From CAIWXH01 sp964555675 (GTDB lineage: Bacteria; Chloroflexota; Chloroflexia; Chloroflexales; Chloroflexaceae): a stretch of 15,676 bases of DNA. Where the stretch lies: positions 1 to 15,676 of the forward strand of contig CAZKTU010000148.1 of the NCBI GenBank assembly GCA_964555675.1. The letters run 5' to 3'. The notes beneath the pieces are model-generated. The model searched no databases and had not been told where the DNA came from. It saw nothing but the letters and a program-made list of their open reading frames with translations. The position numbers and the translations under genes were made by a program. Positions 5,572-12,793 of this stretch are shown here, piece by piece (position 1 is the stretch's first letter; each line of letters opens with the position of its first letter).

Positions 5572-7692
5572 TTATGAGCGCTTGGCGACCTCGGCGAGAA
5601 ACTGGTGCTGGGCGCTCACCGCCGGGCTGTCGCCGGGGGTGAGGCGCACGTAGCTGCCGTCGGCCTGCAGCAGCCGGGCCTGGGTGTTGTCGCGCAGATA
5701 GGCCTCGAGCACGACCTCGCGCAGGTGGCGGTGCAGGCGCGGGCTCTCGACCGGGAACATGGTCTCGACCCGCTTGTGCAGGTTGCGCTCCATCAGGTCG
5801 GCGCTGCTCAGGTAGATCTCGGGCGCGCCGCCGTTGTGGAAGTAGTAGATGCGGTGGTGCTCGAGGAAGCGCCCGACGATGCTGCGCACCTGCATACTCT
5901 CGCTCAGGCCGGGGATACCGGGGCGCACGCAGCAGACGCCGCGCACCAGCAGGTCGACCTGCACGCCGGCCTGAGAGGCCCGGTACAGGGCCATGGCGAT
6001 GCCCTCGTCGGTGAGCCCGTTGCACTTGAAGATCAGGCGCCCGTCGCCGTGGGCCAGGTGCCGCGCGGTCTCGCGCTCGATTTTGGCGATCAGGCCCTTA
6101 TACAGGCCGTGGGGCGCGGCGTAGATCTTCCTGTAGCGCGTCTGGTCGCTGTAGCCGGTCAGCACATTGAACAGCTCGCTCACGTCGGCCCCGATCGCCT
6201 CGTCGCTCGTCAGCAGGCCCAGGTCGGTGTAGAGGCGGGCCGTGCCCGCGTTATAGTTGCCCGTGCCCATATGGACATAGCGCCGCAAGCCGTCGCTCTC
6301 TTTGCGCACGATCAGCAGCAGCTTGGCGTGGGTCTTCAGGCCGATCAGGCCGTAGGTCACGTGTACGCCCGCCTGCTCAAGGGCTTTGGCCCACTCGATA
6401 TTATTCTCTTCGTCGAAGCGGGCCTTCAGCTCGACCAGCACGGCCACCTGCTTGCCGGCCTCGCGGGCCCGCAGCAGGGCCTTGACCACCGGGGCGTTGC
6501 GCCCGACCCTGTAGAGCGTCTGCTTGATCGCCAGGACGTTTGGGTCGCGCGCCGCCGCTTCGAGCAGGTCGATCACCGAGGTGAATGCATCGAAGGGGTG
6601 GTGCAGCAGCACATCCTGGGCTCTGATGGTGTCGAAGAGGGCGCTCGAGTCGCGCAGGGCCGACTGTGTCGTCGCCACGAAGGGGGCGTCCTTCAGCTCG
6701 GGGCGGTCGAGCCCCATGAGCCCCATCAGGGCGCTCAGGCCGAGTGGCCCGCGCACGTCGTAGACGTCCTCGGGCCCCAGGTCGAGGTTGCGAATGAGCA
6801 GGTCGCGCATCAGCGGGCTGGCCGCCGCGTCGAGCTCGAGGCGCACCACGGCGCCGAAGCGCCGCTGGCGAACATTGTCCTCCATCAGCTCGAGCAGGTC
6901 CTCGGCGCCCTGGTCGATGATCTCGAGGTCGAGGTCGCGCGTGATGCGAAAGGCGTAGGCTTCGCGCACGGCCTTGCCGGGGAAGAGGGCGGGCAGGTTG
7001 GCCGCGATCAGCTCCTCGAGCCAGATGAAGCTGACCGGGGCTCGCCCGCTCTCGGCCGAGGTCTCGCCGCCCGGCACCCGCAGCAGCCGCGGCAGGACCT
7101 CGGGCACTTTGACGCGGGCGAAGCGGTGGCCGTTCTTCGGGTCCTCGAGCAGCACCGCCAGGTTCAGGCTGAGGTTCGAGATGAAGGGAAAGCGGTGGCT
7201 CGGGTCGACGGCGAGGGGCGTGAGCACCGGAAAGACCTCGGTGCGAAAGTGCTCGTCCATCGCCGCGCGCTGGGTCGGGCTCAGCTCGTCGTAGGCCTTC
7301 AGCCTGATGCCCGCCGCGGCCAGGGCCGGGGTGAGCTCGTCCCTCACCAGCCCCTCGCATTCGGCCAGGACCGGCAGCAGATGCTCGCGGATGGCGGCCA
7401 GCTGCTCCTCGGGCGTGAAGCCATTCGGCGTGAGCTCGCCCTCGCTGTCGCCGGACTGATCCTTGACCCGCGAGACCCGGACCATGAAGAATTCGTCGAG
7501 GTTGCTGTGGAAGATCGCGGCGAACTTCACCCGCTCGAGCAGGGGGTTGCGCGGGTCCTGGGCTTCCTCGAGCACACGCCGGTCAAAGGCGATCCAGCTC
7601 AGCTCGCGGTTGAGGTAGAGGGCGGGGTTGATCCGCCCGGGCTCCTCGGCCGCCTCGATGGGCGGCGTTTCGATGATGGGCTGCGTCATCAC
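5572..7692 (-). CDS. ppk1: Polyphosphate kinase 1
   Basis: This is a full-length (706 aa) polyphosphate kinase, which reversibly moves the gamma phosphate of ATP onto a growing polyphosphate chain. The N-terminal domain opens with YLNRELSWIAFDRRVLEEA and NLDEFFMVRVS. The two phospholipase-D-like C-terminal domains carry the conserved KTHAKLLLI (His455, the expected autophosphorylated residue) with YVHMGTGNYN just after it. The second domain has FLEHHRIYYFHNGG (His612) and LIFKCNGLTDEGI. All key motifs are intact. GTG at 7692 and ATG at 7689 are adjacent; the GAGGAG site is only 2 nt from the ATG and would overlap the GTG, so the ATG is more likely but the spacing is tight. The gene is convergent with the deacetylase and divergent from the CHAT gene. 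A Pho-box-like repeat precedes it, fitting phosphate control. Confidence 0.97.
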   Translation of the reverse strand: MMTQPIIETPPIEAAEEPGRINPALYLNRELSWIAFDRRVLEEAQDPRNPLLERVKFAAIFHSNLDEFFMVRVSRVKDQSGDSEGELTPNGFTPEEQLAAIREHLLPVLAECEGLVRDELTPALAAAGIRLKAYDELSPTQRAAMDEHFRTEVFPVLTPLAVDPSHRFPFISNLSLNLAVLLEDPKNGHRFARVKVPEVLPRLLRVPGGETSAESGRAPVSFIWLEELIAANLPALFPGKAVREAYAFRITRDLDLEIIDQGAEDLLELMEDNVRQRRFGAVVRLELDAAASPLMRDLLIRNLDLGPEDVYDVRGPLGLSALMGLMGLDRPELKDAPFVATTQSALRDSSALFDTIRAQDVLLHHPFDAFTSVIDLLEAAARDPNVLAIKQTLYRVGRNAPVVKALLRAREAGKQVAVLVELKARFDEENNIEWAKALEQAGVHVTYGLIGLKTHAKLLLIVRKESDGLRRYVHMGTGNYNAGTARLYTDLGLLTSDEAIGADVSELFNVLTGYSDQTRYRKIYAAPHGLYKGLIAKIERETARHLAHGDGRLIFKCNGLTDEGIAMALYRASQAGVQVDLLVRGVCCVRPGIPGLSESMQVRSIVGRFLEHHRIYYFHNGGAPEIYLSSADLMERNLHKRVETMFPVESPRLHRHLREVVLEAYLRDNTQARLLQADGSYVRLTPGDSPAVSAQHQFLAEVAKRS

Positions 7693-7742
7693 TCCTCATG
7701 GGCTCGCGCGGGGCGCAGCGGCTGCGCCGTCGAATCGCTCTA

Positions 7743-7774
7743 AGCGTACACTGCTTTGGTTAAGCGTGAATTAA
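7743..7774 (-). promoter_or_regulatory. Candidate Pho-box and -10 for ppk1
   Basis: On the minus strand CTTAATTCACGCTTAACC has TTAA cores 11 bp apart (7774-7771, 7763-7760). TACGCT (7748-7743) follows 11 nt later and could serve as a -10. This is the layout of PhoB-type activated promoters, where the box replaces the -35. The CTTAACC half resembles the Pho-box repeat known from cyanobacteria. Sequence similarity to the element at 2981-2996 supports a shared regulator. Confidence 0.4.
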
Positions 7775-7788
7775 GTGGCGCGCAACCA

Positions 7789-7817
7789 TGGCAAAAGCCC
7801 GCGCGCTCGCGTATACT
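7789..7817 (+). promoter_or_regulatory. Possible promoter of the CHAT gene
   Basis: A good -10, TATACT (7812-7817), lies 17 bp after TGGCAA (7789-7794), a poor -35. Transcription would start near 7824 and leave a leader of about 48 nt before the ATG at 7872. The weak -35 hints at activator dependence or a different sigma factor. Confidence 0.45.
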
Positions 7818-7871
7818 GCCGCGTGATTCCGCTAGCGGGCCTGCGACGCCCGCCCAGCACGTGGGGCCGCT

Positions 7872-9929
7872 ATGCTCTACGCCGACCTCGAGGTGATCGT
7901 CCAGCGCCTGCCCGCGGGCGGCCACGCCGTCGATATGCGCTTCAGGGCCGAGCCCGGCGATATCGACCGCGACCTGGCCCTGAATGTGCCCGTGACCCTC
8001 GACCGAGCGCTGCTCCTCGGCGATGCCCTCGACCCCGAGGCCTACGGCCGCGCCCTGACCGGGATGGCCTTCGGCGACCAGCGCCTGCGCGAGGCCTGGA
8101 TCACCGCGCGTACCTCGGCCGAGGCCCGCGAGCTGCCCCTGCGCATCAGGCTGCGCCTCGACCCCTCGGACCCCGATCTGCACGGCATCCGCTGGGAGAC
8201 GGTCTACGAGCTCGATCGCGGCACGGCGATCGCTCGCTCCGAGCGCTTCTTGCTCTCGCGCTACCTCGATAGCGCCGATCTCTCGCGCCTGCGCACGCCG
8301 CCGCGCGAGCAGGTGGCCGCCCTGTTGGTGGTGGCGACCCCGCGCAATCTGGCCGAGTATGGCCTGGCCCCCTTCGACGCGACGGCCGAGGCGGCCCGCA
8401 TCCGCGCCGCCCTCGGCGATATCCCGGTCGCCACGCTGGTCAGCGGCGATAGCGCCGGCCCCGTGACCCTGACGGCCTTGACCGACGCTCTGCGCTTCGG
8501 CTATAGCGTGCTCTCGGTGATCTGCCACGGGCGGTTGCTCGACGGCGTGCCTCAGCTGGCCCTGGAGGACGAGGCGGGCGCCGTGGCGTGGGTGCCCGGC
8601 GACGACCTGGCGCGCAGTATCGGCGACCTGGGGGGCGACCGGCGCCCGACCCTGGTGGTGCTGGCTTCGTGCCAGAGTGTCGGGCTCGCCCACGGCAGCG
8701 ATGTGCCGGCGGCCCTGGGTCCGCAGCTGGCCCGCGCGGGCGTGGCGGCGGTGCTGGGCATGCAGGGCGACGCGCCCCTGCCGATGGTGACCCGCCTGAT
8801 GCCGCGCTTCTTCAAGCACCTGGCCGAAGAGGGCGAGATCGACCGCGCTCTGGCCGTGGCCCGCTCGGGGCTCGATGGGGACGACCCCTGGTGGATGCCG
8901 GTGCTGTTCATGCGCGTGCGCGACGGGCGCCTCTGGCGCGCCGCGCCCCCGCTTACGGTGACGCCGCCCCCGCCCGCGCCCCCGGCGACGGATGCGCCCC
9001 CACCGCCCCGACGCCCGGGGCCCGGCGGCCTGCTCTGGCTGGTCGGGGCCCTGGGGCTGGTCGCCCTGGCGGTGCTGGCCATGTTTCGCCTCGTCTTCGG
9101 CGGCCCGCCGGACCCCCAGGCGGGGCTCGGCACGGCCACGCCGACGCTCCAGGTCACCCAGGCGCTCCCGCCAGACCCTACCGTCACCGCCACCGAGACG
9201 CCACGGCCTTACCCGTACCCTCTGCCAGACGCCCCGACAGTGGTCACGGGGACGCCCGGGCCTCTGCTCACGGTGACGGCGCCTGTGGTGACCGTTTCGC
9301 CTGGGGTGGGGTCGCCCGCGCCGACTGAAACGCCGAGCGCCACGCTTCCACAACCAGATCCGACCCGGACCAGCACCGCGACGCCCACGGCCACGGCCAG
9401 GGCCCTCGGGCTGGATTGCCCGGACGTGCCGATGGAAGGGGGCTTCGCGGAACTCTACACTACCCCGCAGGTGCGGGGCGCCCTGGGCTGCCCGCTGGCC
9501 GCTCAGAGCGTGGGGCAGGCGGTGATCCAGAGCTTCGAGGGCGGCACGCTCTACTGGTGGGGGATCAAAAACCCGCAGCCCCTGCGCGATACCGTCTTCG
9601 TGCTCGCCGGCCCGAGCAGGGGCACGTACCGGGTCTTCCCGCTGCCCGAGGTGGCGGCCCTGCCCGCGCCCCCCACCCCGAGCGGGCCCACCTCGCCGCG
9701 CAACAGCTTCGGCAGCGTCTACTATGGCGTCGACAGCGTGCGCGAAGCCCTGGGCGAGCCCCTCGGCGGCGAGGTCGGCGGCGACTTCCGGGGGGCGCTG
9801 CAGCGCTTCGAGGCCGGGCTGATGCTCTGGGCCGCCGACTACCCCGGCGGGCCCGCGATCTTCGTGCTGCTCGACGGCGATAGGCCGGGCGAGGGCCGCT
9901 ATACGCGCTACGCTGACCCTAATCGGTAG
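7872..9929 (+). CDS. Membrane-anchored CHAT-domain cysteine protease with extracytoplasmic LGxP-like repeats
   Basis: This is a 685-aa multidomain protein. Residues about 1-345 form a CHAT (caspase-like) domain: VICHGRL places the catalytic His at 219 and LASCQS the catalytic Cys at 267. LHGIRWETVY and GDAPLPM(V)TR are also typical of CHAT proteins in this phylum. A Pro-rich stretch (about 358-386) leads to one transmembrane helix at 387-409, then a Pro/Thr-rich linker (410-511). The C-terminal part has two related repeats, 525-562 and 613-653, sharing F-x3-Y, V-R-x-A-L-G-x-P-L, Q-x-F-E-x-G and a closing W. With no N-terminal signal, the protease should be cytosolic and the repeats outside. 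Substrate and partners are unknown; no gasdermin-like or other obvious target gene is adjacent. It stands alone, divergent from ppk1 and convergent with the kinase. Confidence 0.8.
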   Translation: MLYADLEVIVQRLPAGGHAVDMRFRAEPGDIDRDLALNVPVTLDRALLLGDALDPEAYGRALTGMAFGDQRLREAWITARTSAEARELPLRIRLRLDPSDPDLHGIRWETVYELDRGTAIARSERFLLSRYLDSADLSRLRTPPREQVAALLVVATPRNLAEYGLAPFDATAEAARIRAALGDIPVATLVSGDSAGPVTLTALTDALRFGYSVLSVICHGRLLDGVPQLALEDEAGAVAWVPGDDLARSIGDLGGDRRPTLVVLASCQSVGLAHGSDVPAALGPQLARAGVAAVLGMQGDAPLPMVTRLMPRFFKHLAEEGEIDRALAVARSGLDGDDPWWMPVLFMRVRDGRLWRAAPPLTVTPPPPAPPATDAPPPPRRPGPGGLLWLVGALGLVALAVLAMFRLVFGGPPDPQAGLGTATPTLQVTQALPPDPTVTATETPRPYPYPLPDAPTVVTGTPGPLLTVTAPVVTVSPGVGSPAPTETPSATLPQPDPTRTSTATPTATARALGLDCPDVPMEGGFAELYTTPQVRGALGCPLAAQSVGQAVIQSFEGGTLYWWGIKNPQPLRDTVFVLAGPSRGTYRVFPLPEVAALPAPPTPSGPTSPRNSFGSVYYGVDSVREALGEPLGGEVGGDFRGALQRFEAGLMLWAADYPGGPAIFVLLDGDRPGEGRYTRYADPNR

Positions 9930-9936
9930 TGCCTGT

Positions 9937-9976
9937 GGGGCAGACAGGGGCAGACAGGGGCAGACAGGGGCAGACA
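9937..9976. repeat. 10-bp tandem repeat, four copies
   Basis: The unit GGGGCAGACA is repeated four times without error, starting 8 nt after the CHAT stop codon. It lies between the convergent CHAT and sensor-kinase genes and is a likely copy-number-variable site. Confidence 0.9.
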
Positions 9977-9989
9977 CGCTGGCAGCGTG
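9975..9989. terminator. Short symmetric hairpin between convergent genes
   Basis: CACGCT (9975-9980) pairs with AGCGTG (9984-9989) around GGC. It abuts the tandem repeat and ends 4 nt before the kinase stop codon. There is no T-run on either strand, so a terminator role is only plausible. Confidence 0.35.
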
Positions 9990-9992
9990 GCG

Positions 9993-11483
9993 TCAGTCGT
10001 CCAGTGGCAGCTTGATCCAGATCGTGGTGCCCTGGCCGGGGGCGCTCTCGGCGCCGATCTGGCCGCCCATGGCCTCGACGAGGCCGCGGGCGATCGAGAG
10101 GCCGAGACCGGCGTTGCCGCTCTCGCGGCCGCGGGCCGGGTCGACCCGGTAGAAGCGCTCGAAGATGTGGGGCAGGTGCTCGGGGGCGATGCCGCAGCCG
10201 CTATCGGCGACCCGCAGCAGCACGGCGCGCCCCTGGGGCTGGGCGCCGAGTACGATGCGCCCTCCGGCGGGGGTGTGGCGCAACCCGTTGTCGAGCAGGA
10301 TCAGCAGCACCTGGCGCAGGCGCTCGGGGTCCGCCGTGGCCGTGCCGACGACCTCGCCCAGGGTCACGGCGACCCCGCGCTCGTCGCCGAGGCGGGCGAC
10401 CTGGCGCTGCACGTCGGCCATGAGCGGCGCCAGCTCGACCGGGGCGAGCCTGGCCGGCACCGCGCCGCTGTCGAGGCGCGAGAGCATGAGCAGATCGTCG
10501 ACCAGGCGGCGCATGTGGTCGCTCTCGGCGAGCACATCGCCGATCAGGGCCCGCTGGTCGAGCTCGTCGGCGGGCAGAGCGCGCTGGGCCACCTCGGCGC
10601 TGGCCCTGATGAGGGTCAGGGGCGTGCGCAGCTCGTGGCTGGCGCTGGCGATAAAGCGCTGCTGGCGCTCCCAGGCCTGCTCGGCGGGCACGAGGGCGCG
10701 GCCGGCCAGCCACCAGCTGGCGATGCCGACCAGGATCATGCTCAGGGCGCCCAGGAAGAGCAGGCCCGCCGTGAGCTGCGCGAGCACTCGCTCCTGGTCG
10801 CCGAGCTCGCGCCCGAGCTGCAGGGCTGCGGGTCCGTCGGGGCGGGTGAGCCTGTAGGTGAGCAGGCGCACGCGCCGCCCGTCGGCCGTGGTCACGGTGC
10901 GCAGGTCGCGCCCGGCGACGAGGGCTGCGCTCAGGGCGGCCTGGTCGGGGGCCAGCAGGGCCGTGGCGGCGCTGGCCTCGAACAGCACATTGCCCGCCGT
11001 GTCGAGGGGCAGGACGGCGATTGCGGCCAGCTCGGCGTCGAAGGCCAGCTCGGCGTCGCTTGGCGCTACGGGGCTGGGTGTGGCGGGGGCGGCCTCGGCT
11101 TCCTCCTCGTCCTCGTCCTCGTCTTCTTCTTCCTCGCGCTCTTCCTCCTCGCGCTGGCGCTCGCGCTCCGCGCGCTCCTGCGCTTTACGCTCATCCTCCA
11201 GCCGATCCTCGCGCTCGTCCTCGTCTTCGGTGAGGGCGGGCGGGAGCAGGCCGAGCTCGCCGCGCAGCACCGACCAGTCGCGGTCGGCGGGCGCGAGCTC
11301 GGGGGGGAGCGGGGCGGCCAGGGCGTGGAATTCGTGGGCCATCTTGTGCTGCAGGGCCAGGTCGGTCACCGCCGAGAAGTAGTTGGTGACGATCAGGTAG
11401 GCCCCGCCGCCGACCAGGGCGACCAGGGCCAGGGCGGCCAGGGTGTAGAGCAGGGTGAGGCGTAGGCGCAGGCCCTTAAACAT
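9993..11483 (-). CDS. Sensor histidine kinase with highly acidic extracytoplasmic insert
   Basis: This is a 496-aa membrane kinase. Its layout is TM1 at about 8-33, an extracytoplasmic sensor to about 236, TM2 at 237-260, a very short linker with no evident HAMP domain, and a HisKA helix with phospho-acceptor His283 in SASHELRTPL. The ATPase domain follows, with LILLDNGLRHTP (N box), DSGCGIAPEHLPHIFERFYR (G1/F) and GNAGLGLSIARG (G2). All catalytic boxes look intact. The striking feature is residues 86-130: about 30 of 45 are Asp/Glu and 9 are Arg/Lys, predicting a charged helix or disordered arm facing outward, able to bind cations or basic peptides. Its ATG overlaps the regulator's end by 8 nt, so the pair is translationally coupled. 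The cognate regulator is the upstream gene. Confidence 0.93.
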   Translation of the reverse strand: MFKGLRLRLTLLYTLAALALVALVGGGAYLIVTNYFSAVTDLALQHKMAHEFHALAAPLPPELAPADRDWSVLRGELGLLPPALTEDEDEREDRLEDERKAQERAERERQREEEEREEEEDEDEDEEEAEAAPATPSPVAPSDAELAFDAELAAIAVLPLDTAGNVLFEASAATALLAPDQAALSAALVAGRDLRTVTTADGRRVRLLTYRLTRPDGPAALQLGRELGDQERVLAQLTAGLLFLGALSMILVGIASWWLAGRALVPAEQAWERQQRFIASASHELRTPLTLIRASAEVAQRALPADELDQRALIGDVLAESDHMRRLVDDLLMLSRLDSGAVPARLAPVELAPLMADVQRQVARLGDERGVAVTLGEVVGTATADPERLRQVLLILLDNGLRHTPAGGRIVLGAQPQGRAVLLRVADSGCGIAPEHLPHIFERFYRVDPARGRESGNAGLGLSIARGLVEAMGGQIGAESAPGQGTTIWIKLPLDD

Positions 11484-12159
11484 AGCGGGTCTCGAGCCTG
11501 TAGCCGATGCCGCGCACGGTGACGACCGGGTCGCGCTCGCCGGGGGCGTTCAGCTTACGGCGCAGATACGAGATATACACGTCGACCATCTGGGGCTGTA
11601 CGTCGTGCTCATATGACCAGACATAATCGAGGATCTGCTGACGGGTGAGGGTCTGGCCGGCGTTGCGCAGCAGATACTCGAGCAAGTTCCACTCGGTGGG
11701 CGTGAGGTCGAGGGGGCGTTCGCCGCGGCGGGCGGTGTGGCCGCGCAGGTCGAGCACCAGCTCGCCGGCGCGCAGCTCGCTCGACTCGCCCGCGGCGAGG
11801 CTGAAGCGTCGACTGAGGGCGCGGACGCGCACCAGCAGCTCCTCGAAGGCGAAAGGCTTGACCAGATAGTCGTCGGCGCCGCTCTCGAAGCCGGCGACCT
11901 TGTCCTCGATCTGGCCGCGGGCTGTAAGCAGCAGCAGCGCAGTGGGCAGGCGCGCGGACCGCACGGCGCGGCAGATACTGGGGCCATCGCGCCCTGGCAA
12001 CATCCAGTCGATCACAGCGACCTCGTAGGTGCCGCGCAGCACCAAGTCGAGCCCCGTCTCGCCATCGTGAGCCAGATCGACCTGGTAGTGCTCTTCGTTC
12101 AGCACCCGGGCTACCAGGCGGGCCAGGCGCTGATCATCTTCGACGACTAAGATACGCAT
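11476..12159 (-). CDS. OmpR/PhoB-family response regulator
   Basis: This is a 227-aa regulator. The receiver domain (1-115) shows the acidic pocket E7-D8-D9, phospho-acceptor D51 in VIDWMLPGRDG, T79 and K101 in YLVKPF. The winged-helix DNA-binding domain (about 130-226) has LTPTEWNLLEYLLRNAGQTLTRQQIL and ends with the VRGIGYRLE wing. It would be phosphorylated by the overlapping sensor kinase and bind tandem half-sites about 11 bp apart. I chose ATG at 12159 because GAGGAGG ends 4 nt upstream and the receiver begins immediately; an upstream in-frame extension (to 12231) is unlikely. It is divergent from the PepSY gene over a 149-bp shared promoter region. Confidence 0.95.
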   Translation of the reverse strand: MRILVVEDDQRLARLVARVLNEEHYQVDLAHDGETGLDLVLRGTYEVAVIDWMLPGRDGPSICRAVRSARLPTALLLLTARGQIEDKVAGFESGADDYLVKPFAFEELLVRVRALSRRFSLAAGESSELRAGELVLDLRGHTARRGERPLDLTPTEWNLLEYLLRNAGQTLTRQQILDYVWSYEHDVQPQMVDVYISYLRRKLNAPGERDPVVTVRGIGYRLETRYV

Positions 12160-12224
12160 ACTGCCTCCTCGTGAGCATAGCATACGCCCCGAACGTTGGA
12201 AAAAGATTGGAGAGCTACGATGGG

Positions 12225-12246
12225 TTTCCAAGGGCTTTCTTAACCT
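12225..12246. promoter_or_regulatory. Weak 11-bp direct repeat in the regulator/PepSY divergent promoter region
   Basis: TTTCC (12225-12229) and TTTCT (12236-12240) are spaced 11 bp, the latter running into CTTAACCT. The spacing suits an OmpR-type dimer, and the position between the two divergent genes suits control of the PepSY gene by the adjacent regulator. The repeat is short and may be chance. Confidence 0.25.
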
Positions 12247-12308
12247 GCTGCGTTATGCTTGCATCTGGGCGAACTGCGCCGAGCAATGCTCGAGGAGTGC
12301 TACTGGCG

Positions 12309-12650
12309 ATGAAGCGCATCCTGGCGATGGTCGCGAGCGGGCTGGTAGTGGTGCTGCTGCTGGGGGTGGGCGCTCTGGCGGCCGGCCTGGATGCGCCGCC
12401 GCCCATTGCGAGCACCCCGGCAGTGGCTAGCCCGGCAGTCGTGCTGCCCGAAGGCCCGGTGGACGCCGAACAGGCTGCGGTGGCGGCGACGGTCTATCGC
12501 GGCGGCGGCCTGGTGCGCCTCGTCGCGGCCGAGCGCAACCATGGCGCGCTGGTCTACGCGGTCCGCTTCGCCGACGGCGGGACGGTCTATGTCGCCGCCG
12601 CCACCGGGCGGGTGGTCTATGCGCACCTGGGCGGCCTCGAAGGGCCGTAA
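12309..12650 (+). CDS. Small exported PepSY-domain protein
   Basis: This is a 113-aa protein with an N-terminal signal or anchor (about 4-26), a short Pro/Ala spacer and one PepSY domain (about 52-107). The domain shows the typical pattern AEQAAVAA...YAVRFADGGTVYVAAATGRVVYA. PepSY domains occur in protease propeptides, in sensor-kinase accessory proteins and in small periplasmic proteins; a role in inhibiting proteases or modulating signalling is proposed for the family. The ATG at 12309 has GAGGAG 11 nt upstream, a slightly long spacing. Divergent orientation from an OmpR-type regulator and kinase is a common PepSY context and suggests it is both target and modulator of that system. Its 3' end has a diverged partial copy exactly 3,000 bp downstream. 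Confidence 0.82.
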   Translation: MKRILAMVASGLVVVLLLGVGALAAGLDAPPPIASTPAVASPAVVLPEGPVDAEQAAVAATVYRGGGLVRLVAAERNHGALVYAVRFADGGTVYVAAATGRVVYAHLGGLEGP

Positions 12651-12723
12651 CTAGGCGAAGCCCTTCCCGAGCCCCCGTGGCCAGCCAGCCTGTCGATCGG
12701 CGGGGCCAGCTTGGCGCACCCTC

Positions 12724-12753
12724 AACCAAAGGCCGGAGCGGCTCTAACCAAAG
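12724..12753 (+). promoter_or_regulatory. Paired AACCAAAG elements upstream of the His-rich protein gene
   Basis: The 8-mer AACCAAAG occurs at 12724-12731 and 12746-12753, exactly 22 bp (two helical turns) apart and on the same strand. The second copy is nested in CTAACCAAAGTTAG, a 5-bp inverted repeat. The same 8-mer follows the Pho-box half-site upstream of ppk1 (minus strand). Spacing and position before a -10 box suggest an activator site. Confidence 0.4.
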
Positions 12754-12780
12754 TTAGTAGGGCGCCTGGAGTTCGGTTGT

Positions 12781-12786
12781 TATACT
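12781..12786 (+). promoter_or_regulatory. -10 box of the His-rich membrane protein gene
   Basis: TATACT is 7 nt upstream of the ATG at 12794, placing the expected transcription start at or next to the start codon, so the mRNA may be leaderless. No good -35 lies 16-18 bp upstream, which fits dependence on an activator at the AACCAAAG pair. Confidence 0.5.
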
Positions 12787-12793
12787 ATTGACC

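Noticed and set aside
5605..7743. Open frame of more than 700 codons antisense to ppk1
   Set aside because: Its composition mirrors codon bias of ppk1 on the other strand, and it lacks domain motifs and a ribosome site. Such frames are expected opposite long GC-rich genes.
7740..9977. Open frame of about 745 codons antisense to the CHAT gene
   Set aside because: Arg/Gly/His-rich shadow of the CHAT gene; the plus-strand frame has the His/Cys dyad, membrane helix and repeats.
9987..11465. Open frame of about 490 codons antisense to the sensor kinase
   Set aside because: Shadow frame; its hydrophobic Leu/Ala/Val run is the antisense of the acidic tract, and the kinase boxes on the minus strand are intact.
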